Source: Desmodesmus armatus
Taxonomy: Eukaryota; Chlorophyta; Chlorophyceae; Sphaeropleales; Scenedesmaceae
Direction of reading: 5' to 3'
NCBI GenBank assembly: GCA_007449985.2
Contig: VIIQ02000116.1
Span: 90,729-154,728 of the forward strand
DNA: 64,000 bases
The notes under the pieces are model-generated. The model was not told where the DNA came from. It worked only from the letters and a program-made list of their open reading frames with translations, and did not search any database. The position numbers and the translations under genes are program-made. Shown piece after piece: positions 34,075 through 45,400 of this stretch (its first letter is position 1; each line of letters starts with the position of its first letter).

Positions 34075-36330
34075 GTGTTCTGCAAGCGCATCTGCGTTCC
34101 ACGCTGTCCATGGCTGGGACTGTGCTGAAAGGCTCATTGTATGGTATGTGCACTGCACTGCGTTTTGTTATTGGACACTGCGGCTGTGCTGGACCTGTCG
34201 CCAGCCGCTGGCGCCGCCCAAGTTGGTGGCGGTAACCACTGTGGCATGTCTTGCAGCCACTGCTGTGATGCATGTTGTCACACTTGTGCGTCAGTTGCAG
34301 GCAACAGGCCGCACCAGGTGATTTCCCTGCAAGTAGGAGGCTGAAGCTTTCATGCCGCCTGCAGCCCTTTTGCACGCTGTGGCGTGCCTGCGCATATTGT
34401 CCTATTCGCATGGACGCAGATTTGCATGCTCCTTTTGATGCATGGTGCACCTCATGGTGCTCATGTGAGCCAAACGTGCATGTGTGTATCTGCCGCCTGG
34501 CAGGGCCAAAACTACTGTTCCTAGGAGCCTGCACCATCATGATGAAGGCATTGAGTCATTGTTGATTGACTTGTTACAACCACGTGCAGGCTGAGAGCAG
34601 TCCCATAGACCATTGGCAGATGCATCCAGCACGTCTCAGTCCTGTAACTTGCTGCAAGAGCCTTCACGACAGTTCAAGACGCGCAGGGTGTGCTGAGACT
34701 ACTGGAATGCAGTACTGCCATCTGCTTTGCCGATGCACTGTGTGTTGCTCATGATGCACTGTAACCCACATGCAACAACAGGAAGGTGATGAGGATGAGG
34801 AGCACATGGACCTGCAATGATGCGTATTTCAGCACCAGGGGGGTCCACCAAAGCTGCTTTTGACAGCCTGTTGTACAGCAGCGGCAGGCATTGCAGCCTG
34901 AAGCACCAGGAAGGTCCTAGACAGTAGCCTGCAGGCCATGACTGCAAATCTGTCATGCTGAAGCACAACCAACTCATGCTGAGTGAGGCTACAAGATGCC
35001 TGAAGCTCATGCCACGGTGGCTACGGTACTGACTAACAAAGGAAGGATGCTATGCCTTAGCTTAGGGCACACATGGCAGCTTGCTGCAGGCTCCTAAGGC
35101 AGCAAATGAGAGTGTGGGATGATGCCTTGCAGTGCTGCATCTTTCAGCAGCCAGGGGGCTAAGAAAGCAATGAATGTACGGCATGAGCCATCAAATCAAT
35201 AACATGACGCAGGCAACGCAACATCATCACAATGCATCACACATTTTGGCAACTCAGCACAGGGCACAGCCAACACCAGGGCGCGAGCAGGAGCCCTGCA
35301 CCAACAGTTGTGACCTTATAACACCACGCAAGCCGCACTCTCCACTGCACGCTGACTGGCTGGCGCGTCTGCTGGCGCTGCCTAGGGAGGCTTCCACCAA
35401 CAGATCGCCAGCACTTAGCTGCATGTGCTCTCCTGCTCACTCAGTGACCGGCAAGTGTAACAACACATCACAGGTCACACGTCAGATGCACATCTGACTG
35501 AACAAAGTGGCGCTCTGCGCATGGCACCATGATAAGGCCCCATGGTATCACAAACGACGGGCACTCCATCTTTGCTCCTTGGTGATGCCTAGGGAGGGCT
35601 GCACCCAGGTTGGAACAGAAGGCGCCAACATGGAATACATGCACTCCACCCGTCCGCACATGGTGCATCCTGCACGACCACCTCTCAATGCCAGCTGTGC
35701 TGCCTAGGGAGGCTGTCACAGACATGGCCAGAGATGGCTTGCACAAGAACAAAGGGAATAACACACGGCTGCTGCGCTGGTATGGCCCTACCCAGGCACA
35801 GCAATAAAAACCCTGCCATGCCTCGATGCAACAATGACAAGATGATGCCACAATGTCAACTCCCACCCAACAAGCCAAGTCACCACTGTCAAGGTCATTC
35901 GAGAGCTGCGACAGCTCCTACAAAGTTGCTACTGCTACAAGCTAGTCTACATGCTGCGATCAGCACACGAGTCCGACGTTTGGCAGGGCCCATGCAAGGA
36001 GGCTCCTGCATGTGCCCTGGGGCTCAAAACTGGTACTGGCTTCCGCATGCGCAGCTGCTGCCGATGCACAGCTTGCTTCTGAAGCTGCATGCGCAAATGC
36101 ATATGCCAGTGCGACAACAACAAAAGGCTTCAAGGTGACCTCTGCATGCAGCCGTATCCTTCAGGGCGCCACACCTGACAGCTGCAACAGCCATCCCCTG
36201 GTCCCCAACACCCTGCAAAACCGCTCCTGCTGCATAGCTCCGCCGCACAAGCGCCACAGCCAAGCCACAGTGAGAGCGACCACTCAAACCCTGAAAAGGG
36301 TGTGTCAGAAACCCTGCAGGGTGGCATGGT
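34075..36330. other. 2.2-kb stretch without a recognised gene
   Basis: It holds the 3' UTR of LRR gene 4 and the 3' flank of the SGNH hydrolase gene. Open frames are short and without motifs; the longest minus-strand one (33776-34540) is a shadow across the last LRR exon. The 10-mer CCTAGGGAGG occurs three times (35381, 35588, 35703) in otherwise loosely similar surroundings. Confidence 0.45.
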
Positions 36331-38587
36331 TTAGTGCTTGCGGGTTGCCTGGCTGCTGGGTGTGATGTGGCCTGAGATGTGGCCGGCCAGGGTGTCATAG
36401 CCGTACTCTGTCATGTGCAGGCCATCATCCAGGTAGGTCTTGCGGCTGCCCTCGTCCATGGAGTAGAAGTTCATGGGGCCAGCCTGCAACATGAACATGA
36501 ACATGCACAGGGAAGGTCAGGCAGCGACGGCAGGCGGTAAACAGCGGAAGCAGGTTGGTGAGTGACGGGGGCACCCATGTTCCATGCTTGGCACAGCAAG
36601 GCATTGATTGGCTGGAACCAGCTGTACGCCAGTGCAGTCAAGTACCTGGTTTGTGCTGTATGCTGATCTCCGGGCAAGTGCATGTGCAACATCAATCTGC
36701 ACTGAAAGTGCTGCCCATGCTGATGATGTGACAGTCACATGATCTGCACGCACAGCTGCGTCGACAGCAACCCCGGGCAGCATATGTCTATCCAAGGCCC
36801 TGGCAGCCATGAAAGCCCCCACTGCAAGTTACTACTGCCTGCCACACCATACATTACAGAGTCACTTTTCAGCCACCCATGCAATGCTACACTCCCCCCC
36901 CCCCAGAGATTTGAATAGGGCTGTTCCAGCCAACAAAGCAGTGTATGCTATCATAGTGCTGTGATAGGCAACCGCAAAGAAACAGCAGCAAGGCACCTAC
37001 CTGCAGGTCCAGCACAGTCATCTTGGGGTAGAAGCGCTGTGAGTTCTGCTTGGTGGCAGCAGCATGGATGAGGCCAGCCAGCTTGACGCGCTCAGCCTCC
37101 TTGTAGTCACTCCTGTGAGCCACGACAGCAGGGCAGGAGCAGCAAGGGGCAGCAAGAGCAACGCAGGGGCAGCAAGCAGCAGAGGTAGCAGGGCAGGGGC
37201 AGAAGATTGAGGTGTCAGCAAATTTCTGTAGCACACTGCAGTACTGTCCACATTGCAATACCTTGCACTGCTGGCTATGTTGCAGCATGTTTGGCCTCGC
37301 CAAACTGTTCAACCAACATAAGCCATGATCACGTCTTGCCAAACTCTAGTGCCGGCTGCATGTGACCAACTGGTCCTGCTGCGTTCCTGCTATCATTGTC
37401 AAACACCAGCCACCGCGTGCACAGCCACCGCATGTTGCTGCCGCTGTAATCTTGAGTGAGCATTCACAGCGCTTCTGCTGGCATGCATTAGACCACCATG
37501 CTCTGTTATGGCGCTTGCCATGCCTTGAGCTATGCTGCCACGCTGCACGCTCTCCCAATCTGCCTCCCACCACTGACTGCGCCCCCCAGGACGCGCATGT
37601 AGCCGCCAAAACCCCTCACCACAGCCAACCCCCGCCCTCCCAGACCCCAGCAACCACTCACTGTGACACAAAGGCAGGTGCAGCAAATGGAGGGATGGCA
37701 ATGACGTTGGAGCCAGAGCTGAGTGCGGCATCGTAGATCTGGTTGAGGCCGGACATGACCTCGTCTGCTGACTTGCCCACGCGCAGGAGGTCGTTGATGC
37801 CCACCATCACCACGGTGTAGTCATACATGCGGCCTGAGGACTTGGCGCTGTTGAGGGAGTCCATGGCCACTGGGACGATGGTGGTGGGGCGGTGGAAGCC
37901 CACTGCATAGATGCCGGAGCCGCCAACACCTGGGGTGTTGTAGTACGGTGATGTCGATGGAGGTGCACGGGTTTGGTTGGGGTGGGGAGTGGTGAGGCAG
38001 GGGCGGGCGGAGGGGCAGAGGGCAGGAGGCAGGCAGCAGGGGACAGGCAGCAGGAGGCAGGAAGCAGAGGACAGGCAGCAGGGAGCAGCAGGCAGGGGAT
38101 AAGCTTCAGTTGGTCAGGTGATGCCTTAATGTGGAGATTACGCTAAAGGAATTTGACAATAGCAGGCCCAGCCTGCAGGAGATTCTGCAGGTGCTGCATG
38201 TCTGTACTGCTTCTGCTGCTGCCTTGAAGCCTGCTGCTGCTTGCTGTGCTGGTCCGAAAGCCGCCATTACTACACTGCATGCGCCAAGCAAATGTCCAGG
38301 CAAGGACTAGCAGCCTTGCTAAAACCACACACACCTTGGTTGTCAATGACAATGTTCATGCCAGGGTACTTTGACTGCAGGATCTCCTTCAGCTTGATGG
38401 TGTAGGGGTGGTTGGCTCCCTTGCTGGGCACTGAGCCCTGGGTGATGCTGTCACCAATTGCCAGGATGCGAATTTCGCCCATCTGCTGCACCCTTGCCTG
38501 CACTGTGGCAAACCAGCTGCATCCAAGCAGGCATACTGCCAGGGCCATAGCTGCTGTGCGCTTCTGCTGCTGCATGGTGGGAGCCAT
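36331..38587 (-). CDS. secreted SGNH/GDSL-type hydrolase
   Basis: Four minus-strand exons: 38587-38335, 37929-37662, 37112-37001, 36483-36331, all GT-AG and phase-consistent, 261 residues (265 if the ATG at 38599 is used; an AG acceptor between the two favours the inner one). Residues 1-30 look like a signal peptide (AMALAVCLLGCSWFATVQA). Block I is ILAIGDSITQG with the nucleophile Ser, block II is the GVGGSGIYAVG glycine region, block III is VVMVGINDLL with the oxyanion Asn, and block V is DDGLHMTEYGY with the catalytic Asp and His. All four SGNH residues are present. The family covers lipases, carbohydrate acetylesterases and related esterases; the substrate cannot be told. Secretion suggests action on cell-wall or extracellular esters. 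The first intron holds GGCAGG/GGCAGCAG repeats (37990-38100), and the intron at 36484-37000 contains a C11 run. Confidence 0.88.
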
Positions 38588-38599
38588 CTGTGCAGACAT

Positions 38600-39303
38600 G
38601 TGCAGCAGCAGTCAGCCAGTCAGCAGACGTGCATGGTGAGCTCAGGGGCAGCGTAGCAGTGACGAGAGTGTTGATAGGAGTTTCTGGGACACATTCAGCC
38701 TTATGGTTGACAATGATGCAGCTGTCCAGGCTTGAAATCGGGCTGGCGCCCTTGCATGTGACGCCAGGGGCCGCAATCAAGGCCACTAACTACCAAGCAG
38801 GCCCAAACCTACCTTCAGAAGGTGTGTAAAGGCTTCTGAAGCGTTTGTTGGTGGCCGCTGGAAAGGAAGTAGCAGTAGCGTTCAAATTGCAAGGTCTGTA
38901 ACCAGGACTAAGTTAGCGGCCTGTGAACTGGTGAGAGACGATGCTTCTAAGGGGCTTTAAAAGCTTTCACCAGGTCAACTCGCGGCACTAGCGCGGTCCT
39001 CTGTCAGCCGCGTCAAACCTTGTCAAACCGCGGGGCAGCTCAGCGAAAGGTAGAGCAGTTGAGCTTTGTTTCAACGTTTTATTAGCATATTACAGCATCA
39101 TTTCGTGCTTCGAGCCTCCGGACCTTTCACCTACTTGATCAACACGTAATCTGCAGTACAAATCACCAGCAAGCGGCAGATTGTCCATACATGAAGGTCA
39201 AGCGCCCCTTGAGAGATGTTGCAACCCAAGATGCTTACAAGCACTGCTGCCGTGACAGGTGATTGGTAACTGGACCTCCCATCAGTGCTCACTGATCAGA
39301 CAT
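38600..39303. other. spacer between FAD synthetase and SGNH hydrolase genes
   Basis: About 0.7 kb with the promoter of the hydrolase gene and the 3' UTR of the FAD synthetase gene. No exon was recognised. Confidence 0.5.
39235..39239 (-). terminator. TGTAA polyadenylation signal of the FAD synthetase gene
   Basis: The minus strand reads TGTAA 65 bases after the TGA stop at 39304-39306. TGTAA is the established chlorophyte poly(A) signal; spacing and orientation fit. Confidence 0.6.
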
Positions 39304-39464
39304 TCAGGGAATCGTGCAAGTCTGCATCAAGCAGGACTCAATGTCAAGTACCAACAATGCACTCAAGGCACGGGCACTAGCACCATCTCTGCTGGCTCCG
39401 TCATCCTCCCCATGCTCACTGTCTCTGTCATCTGTATCCCACACCAGTGGGTCGGTCCCCCGGA

Positions 39465-39508
<44 letters not shown>

Positions 39509-41743
39509 TCACTGCTGGACATGCTGCTGCGACTACTTCTGCTGCTACTGCTACTGCTAATGCCAATGCTGCTACCACCGTCAGCTGCTCTGTTCAGACA
39601 GGTTTCAGCCGCCTGCCAAATTGCCTGCGGCACCAGTATTCCGCCTGGCCATACCTCCACCTGCTGCTGTGCTGCCCTGACACACCACCTGCACCCACTG
39701 CTGTCAGCAACTGACAGCACCTGTATGCTGCCATTGCTGCCTGACACACCAGCTTCAGCACCACCGCTGCTGCTGCCACTGCTGCTGCTGCTGGTGCCTT
39801 CCACTACAGCCCGCTGCAGCTGCAGCAGGTCATCATGTGCTGTTGCACCCACAAACAACAGCAGGTCACAGAGGAACACACCTGCTGCTGGGTGCTGATT
39901 GAGCAGCTGATGTGTGGGAACAAACACAGTCCCAGGGTGAAGCAGGGGTGCGCCACTGCTCCCACTGCTCCCACTGCTGCTGCTGCTGTAGCCGCTGAGC
40001 TCCTGCTGCTGCCAGTCCGCCAGATCCACCTCTGCAACCAGGCGGTAGGGGCGGCCGAGAGAGCGCTTTACAGCCTCCATGCGGCAGCTGTCCAGCATCT
40101 CCCTGATCTGCACACGGCACAGCGCAACACAGCACACAGGCATGTTCACAGCACAGCATGGCACAGCCCATGCTAAGGGCCTCAGGCACAGGACAGTAAG
40201 CACCTGTTGTTGCCCCCACCAGCTGCTGTGATGTCTTTCCTGGATAACTGGTACCGACCTCGCGCGGCAGCTGCTGCGTTGCTGATGCTAGTTGACTGCC
40301 ATGTTCTGCTGCATGTGGGCAAAGCCAGCTGGGGAAGGCAACACCGAGTGTTAGGCAGAACAGCCGGCTCGCACCTTGGTGCTGGACACTGGGCCCACAG
40401 CGCCTGCTGTAGCTGCGCCAACCATCTCCACGATAGCAACAGAGAGGCCCGCGTCCCCACACAGCTGCTGCAACAGGGCTGCATCACCAGCAGCACGGTA
40501 TCCTGCGGGCACACACATACACATAGCACAAGTCCGAAGTTCTGCTCTGACCCTTTCATTGAACAGAGCTCTAAGGACGAAAAGCAGCACACTGCTGGGG
40601 GAACCCTGTCAGCGAGCAGCAGAATCTGAGCACAGCATACGTAAAAACTGTCACATGAACGGCTGTTTGGGACCAGATATCCCCACAAGGCCCTAACAGA
40701 CCCTGGCAAACCTGACGAACACGTTTGCGCTGCACCAGGCTCACTTTGCCTCAATACCCTCACCAAAGCGATAGTTTCCGCCCGACACCACTCCAGCAGC
40801 CCTGAAGTCCCTCTGTATGTGGTCAACAAATGCCTCAGGGCTGAGGGACCGTATCGCTGCAAAGGGGATGTACCGCTGCCTCACGGGCACTACCTGTACT
40901 GCCGCCTGACTGGGGGAGTCAGCCCGCTGCTGCTGCTGCCCCACCGCTGCTGACGTATCACTGCTGCTGGTGCTGGTGCCATCAGCACCTGCCGCTGCTG
41001 TCGCTTCAGTAGGTAATGGCCGCTTGCGCCTGCGCTGCTGCTGCTTTTGCTGTTGTTCGAGCCGCTGCTGTGCCAGCTGCTGCGCCCATAGGTCCAACAC
41101 CCTTGGGCGGTCACAGGGGGCCACCAGAGGCTTTCGAGCTGCCCACCCCAGCACAGCAGCCATGCCACTGAATGACAGCAGCACTGGCGTACCGCCGAGC
41201 TGCAGGGCTGCTGCTGCTAGTGCCTGGTGACCCTTGTGCAGGGCATCAAACTTTCCGAGGGCCAGCACAGGGCGGCAGCTGGGGTCCGGGTGGTCATGGC
41301 CTGCAGGACACGGATGTGAGACACCCTGGGTGTGCTGTTGTTGTGGCCGCTGTGAAATTGGATTCTGTGCAGAAGTGGTATGTGTACAGACAGGTTGGCG
41401 TGCACAAAACAGGGCAAGCATGCATAGATGGGAGCATGAGAGGCGTGGGCGGCGCTCATTCCGGGGCTTAACCATTGCTGCTGCAGTCTTCCTGTGCAGA
41501 CTGTTTTGTGTTGGAATTGTTCACATGCCCACAACAGCACACGCTACTACAACAGAGGTGTCTGCAGCGGCATGGCCCAGTATCAGCACCTGCTAATGGC
41601 GATCTCCAGTTGTGGTCAAACATGCGCTCCACCAGCGGTACTGTGGTTGCTGACTGGATGAGGTGGTTGGTGCTGGTTGCAGCTGCTGTTGGGCCTGTTG
41701 CGGCTGGTGCTGTTGGTGCTGAGGCGTGGCATGGCAACACCAT
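39304..41743 (-). CDS. FAD synthetase (FMN adenylyltransferase, plastid RibF type)
   Basis: Four minus-strand exons: 41743-41590, 41300-40764, 40502-40375, 40107-39304, phases closing to 540 residues. It makes FAD from FMN and ATP. Visible motifs: LALGKFDALHKGHQ (nucleotidyl-transferase HxGH site), LLSFSGMAAVLGWAARKPLV, CDRPRVLDLWA, the substrate loop GVVSGGNYRFG, YRAAGDAALLQQLC, SSTKIREML, and LGRPYRLV. This order matches the plant chloroplast RibF1/RibF2 enzymes, which lack the riboflavin-kinase domain of bacterial RibF. Exon 1 encodes an Ala/Thr-rich leader that could be a transit peptide; an alternative start at 41475 would read straight into exon 2. About 220 residues after the PYRLV motif are unusual, with Ser tracts (S12 coded by CTG/GCA repeats near 39470-39505) and an acidic end. 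It is divergent from the NBAS-like gene. Confidence 0.88.
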
Positions 41744-42461
41744 GGTCTCGTCCAGCTGACAGTGCTGCAGGTGCTCTGCTGTACGCTACGAGGGTTGAGG
41801 GGGAGGCATGCTGTTGCCCTCTGATTGCTAAGGTCTGGCGTACACCGAGCTTTGCTGCTGCTTGGCGAGCTGCAGCGACTACCGGGCATTGCGGCCATGG
41901 GGGTCAATTGCGCCGGCTCGCTGGGCCTGAATGCATGTGGTGGAGCCAGTCAACTGAGACCCTGGGTGTACTGAATGATGAAGGCGTCGGGTATGTAGTG
42001 TGTGTTGACAAAAGGCAGGATGTGGGGATGTGCTCCTGCTGCTGAAGAGTGTGGGAGGTGCTGCTGCTGCTGAATTAAGGTAAAATTCTGCTGCTGAATC
42101 AAGGTGGAATAGAAGAAAGATGGCGGACAATGATGCTGAGTGGCAAAGGGTCGTCGTTTGGTCTTGCTCGTTTGGTACTGGATGCTTCAAAGCGGATTGA
42201 GGGCTGATCTGTGACTAATGTCAGAAGCAGGTGAAAACTGGAGCCCAGTTCGTCCTGCTTTTACAACGCCTGCATTGCTGTGATTACGTTAATGGTGCCC
42301 CGTCTTGGCTGGTGCGGGTATCGCAAACTGCCTTGATCTGCTCACTCAACCTGTCCAGAACCAGCCCTACACTCGCAGCTGTTGTCTCAGATTGTGTGTG
42401 ATGATGTCGGGGTATTGTTATCGAGGCAGCATGGGGTGACCTGTCTGCACCGACAGCATTC
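41744..42461. promoter_or_regulatory. bidirectional promoter region, FAD synthetase / NBAS-like gene
   Basis: 718 bases separate the two divergent start codons. A CTGCTG(C/A)TGAA word is repeated near 42030-42090. No TATA box or defined operator was identified. Confidence 0.5.
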
Positions 42462-45400
42462 ATGTCAGTTGTCCTGCCAGCCCCAGACATAGTGCTCTCA
42501 GAGCGCCTTGTCCTCTGTGAGACACGTCTTTCGGACGATGTGGAGTCTGGAAGGGGCAGCAGTGGCAACCAGGCCTCGGTTTGTGACGTGCTGCAGCTGG
42601 CAGCCCGCAAGGCAGTCGGTTGTGCTGTTGATGGCGGAGCTGTCGAGGGTAAGGGAGCTGCTGGCACATGCATTCAAGGGTCACAAGCTTGCAACTCAGT
42701 CCACTGACTCAACAATATGGTCTGCATCGCAGCTGAGCCCTGCTTGGTGCTCTCGCCAGACTGCAAGCACCTGGCAGTGAAGGAGCCTTGCAGCAGGCGC
42801 ATCTGCCTGCTGGCAGCGCATGACGGCTTCAAGGAGGTGCTCACAACACTTGTGCCACTGCCAGTCTCTCAGGAGGGCGAGGTTGTGGCAGACACCGTGC
42901 TCAGCTGCAGCTGGAGTGCTGACAGCAAGCTGTTGCTGGTGGCATGCAAATCCTCAGCAGTGTACCTCTTTGACAGGTGTGTTGAGCAGGAACGCGCACC
43001 CAGCAGCAGCAGCAGTATGACGACAGACAGCTGGATCCAGCTTGTGGACAGGTACATGTAGGCTTGCAGCACCATATGCCCCACGTCTCTGCCAAGTAAC
43101 TTGCGTCCACAACCAGCACTCCTGTCCCATCCCTTGTGTCCTCACCAATTCCCTCTGGTACTGGTATCACACATTTGCACACACTTCCATTGTTGGTTTC
43201 CTGCAGCACGGGCCGTTTGCTGTGTCACTGGGACCCCAGCTGGTCGTGGGCGCAGCTGCAGCTGGTGGCAGCGTGCCATGGGCCAGGCAACACTATCCTG
43301 ATCCTGACAGCAGCACGGGTGGTGTTCCTCGTTGCACACAATGGGGATAAGCACCAGCAAGGCAGCTGTGCAGGCGTGACGGAAGCAGCATCAAGCAGTG
43401 GCGGCAGCACCGGAGGCTTTACTCAGCAACAGCTGCAGCACCAACAGCAGCAGGTGTTGGGGAAGTATTCCGTCAAGGTGGGTGAGGGGGTTGGGTCTTT
43501 CACGGGCCTTTGAATCTGCCAGCTGTGTGGCAACCAAGATGCAGGATGGTCTGCCACAGCAACAGGCTGTTTGTCTGGTAGTCCCATGCTGCAGCTGCCG
43601 TGCTAGGAGCGCATTCTGTCTGTACTGTGGAACCAAGCATTGCACTGTCACTAAGCCTGTCCTATCAGTCCAGACTGCTGCAGCCAGTGGTGTGGTCCCT
43701 GCCAGCTCGTTGCGGTTGCTCAGTACAGATCCCTGAAAGAAATCTTGCACTGTTGTGATATGCTGCTGCAGCGCTACCACACAGCAGTCAGTGCCATTGG
43801 CTATGATGACAAGTCAGGCCTACTGGTCATTGCGGGAGACAGCGGCAACACAAGCAGCAGCAGCAGCTCTGGCGGCAGCCAGCAGAGCAGCAGCAGCGGC
43901 GCCGTCAGCGCGGCAGCCTCGCCTGCAGCAGCGTGTGCGGAGGAGGGAGTGACTGTGTCAGTATGGCAGTTGCAGGACCGGCAGCTCAACATGCGCTTCT
44001 CATGGGGCACACCAAAGGTATGCGCGTGTGGGTGTTGTGTTTTGAAATGATTTGGGTCCTTAGTGGCAGGCATGCTCCCACATTGGACCAAGCCAGGCAT
44101 ATGAGCATCAATTGCGGTGCTGCTGTACTGCTGCTGCCTGCAGGGCGGTCCTGGCATGGTGGCCAGCACAGTTGCCTCTGCGCTGGGTGTGGACAGGGCT
44201 GCAGTGTCTGCAGCCGCTGCCACGCGTTGGAGCGTGGTGTTCAGCCCCCTGCTAGAGTATGTTGCTCTGCTGACAGGAGCAGGCAGGTAGGTCTGTGAGC
44301 ACGCGGCCTCACCCTGTCAACTGCAATGATTGCTCAGTGGCTTGGTTTGCTTGCATGGCGGCCTTTGGCCATGGTTGTTGGTGTGCTGCTGAAGCTCCTT
44401 GCTTCCTATAGTGTGGAGCAGCAGCAGCAGAGAGCGGCAGCGTTGGTTGCGGCATGACAGAGTCTGGATCCTTGAGGGTGCGTGCAAGGCAGATCCAGTG
44501 TGCTGGTGTCCATTGAGGCACTTTCACAGCAGACCGTTAAAGTGACAGACTGCCGTGGTGATCAGTTGTGTTGCTGAAAAGTGCCACCTACCATTACTTC
44601 AGCTTGGTCGGTTGTTGCATCAGCCCACCCAGCGCTCAAGACATCACTGCTATTGCTGTCAGAGTCCCAAACAAGCATCAATCTCATGTCTGCTGCCCTT
44701 CCCTGCTGTCCGCTTGCACTGTTTTGCTGCTTCTGCTGCTGCGACAGCGTGTACCTCTTGTCCCTGACTGAGAACTGCCTGGTGGACCCCTCCAGTGGCT
44801 TTGCCGGGCGCTCAGCCACCTCCCATAGCCCTGGCAGCCCTAGCAAGGCCACATCCCCATCAGCACACTCCTTATCACCCCGGGAGCGCAGTGGGACAGG
44901 CCTCAAGCCCAAACTCATCCCTCTGACACCCTACACAGTTGACGCAGGCGGCAGGCTGGTACACAGCGGCAGCTGCAAGCGCTCTGTGGCATGGTGGGGG
45001 CCACGGGTGTTGGCAGTGGCAGAGGCGGATGGCAGCGTCAGCCTGGTGCGGCTGCCGGAAAGCGTCAACATCCTAGGCGCTGTGCCCATCCGCTTTGCTG
45101 CCGGTGAGCATTACACAGGACAGGCCTGCTTGAGATCACGAATAGAAGCCTTGTGTGTGATGTGGACAGTACCTGAAAGCGTGTGGGTTCTTGCCCGCCC
45201 ACAGTAGAGAACTAGTGGTTCTTGCAGGCTTGCAGCGCATGCAGCGGGACTTGCTGGCCCACAGACAGCTGCGCTCCTAGCAGTGACGGAGATGCATGCT
45301 GCGCAACCAGGGTAATTGACATAGGCACCTTGCTTGTCACTAGATACATGCTGCACATGCTCCAATGCACAGATTGGAACAGCGCACAAGTAGTTGTTGC

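Noticed and set aside
33776..34540. 254-codon minus-strand open frame over the end of LRR gene 4
   Set aside because: It is antisense to the well-supported terminal LRR exon, has no motif, and its composition (Cys/His/Gln scatter) is that of a shadow frame.
45222..45320. Reading the short exon near 45230 from the first AG (GLQRMQRDLLAHRQLRS then stop)
   Set aside because: It ends in a stop with no usable donor; the acceptor at 45235 gives an open exon (AALLAVTEMHAAQP) with correct phase to the neighbours.
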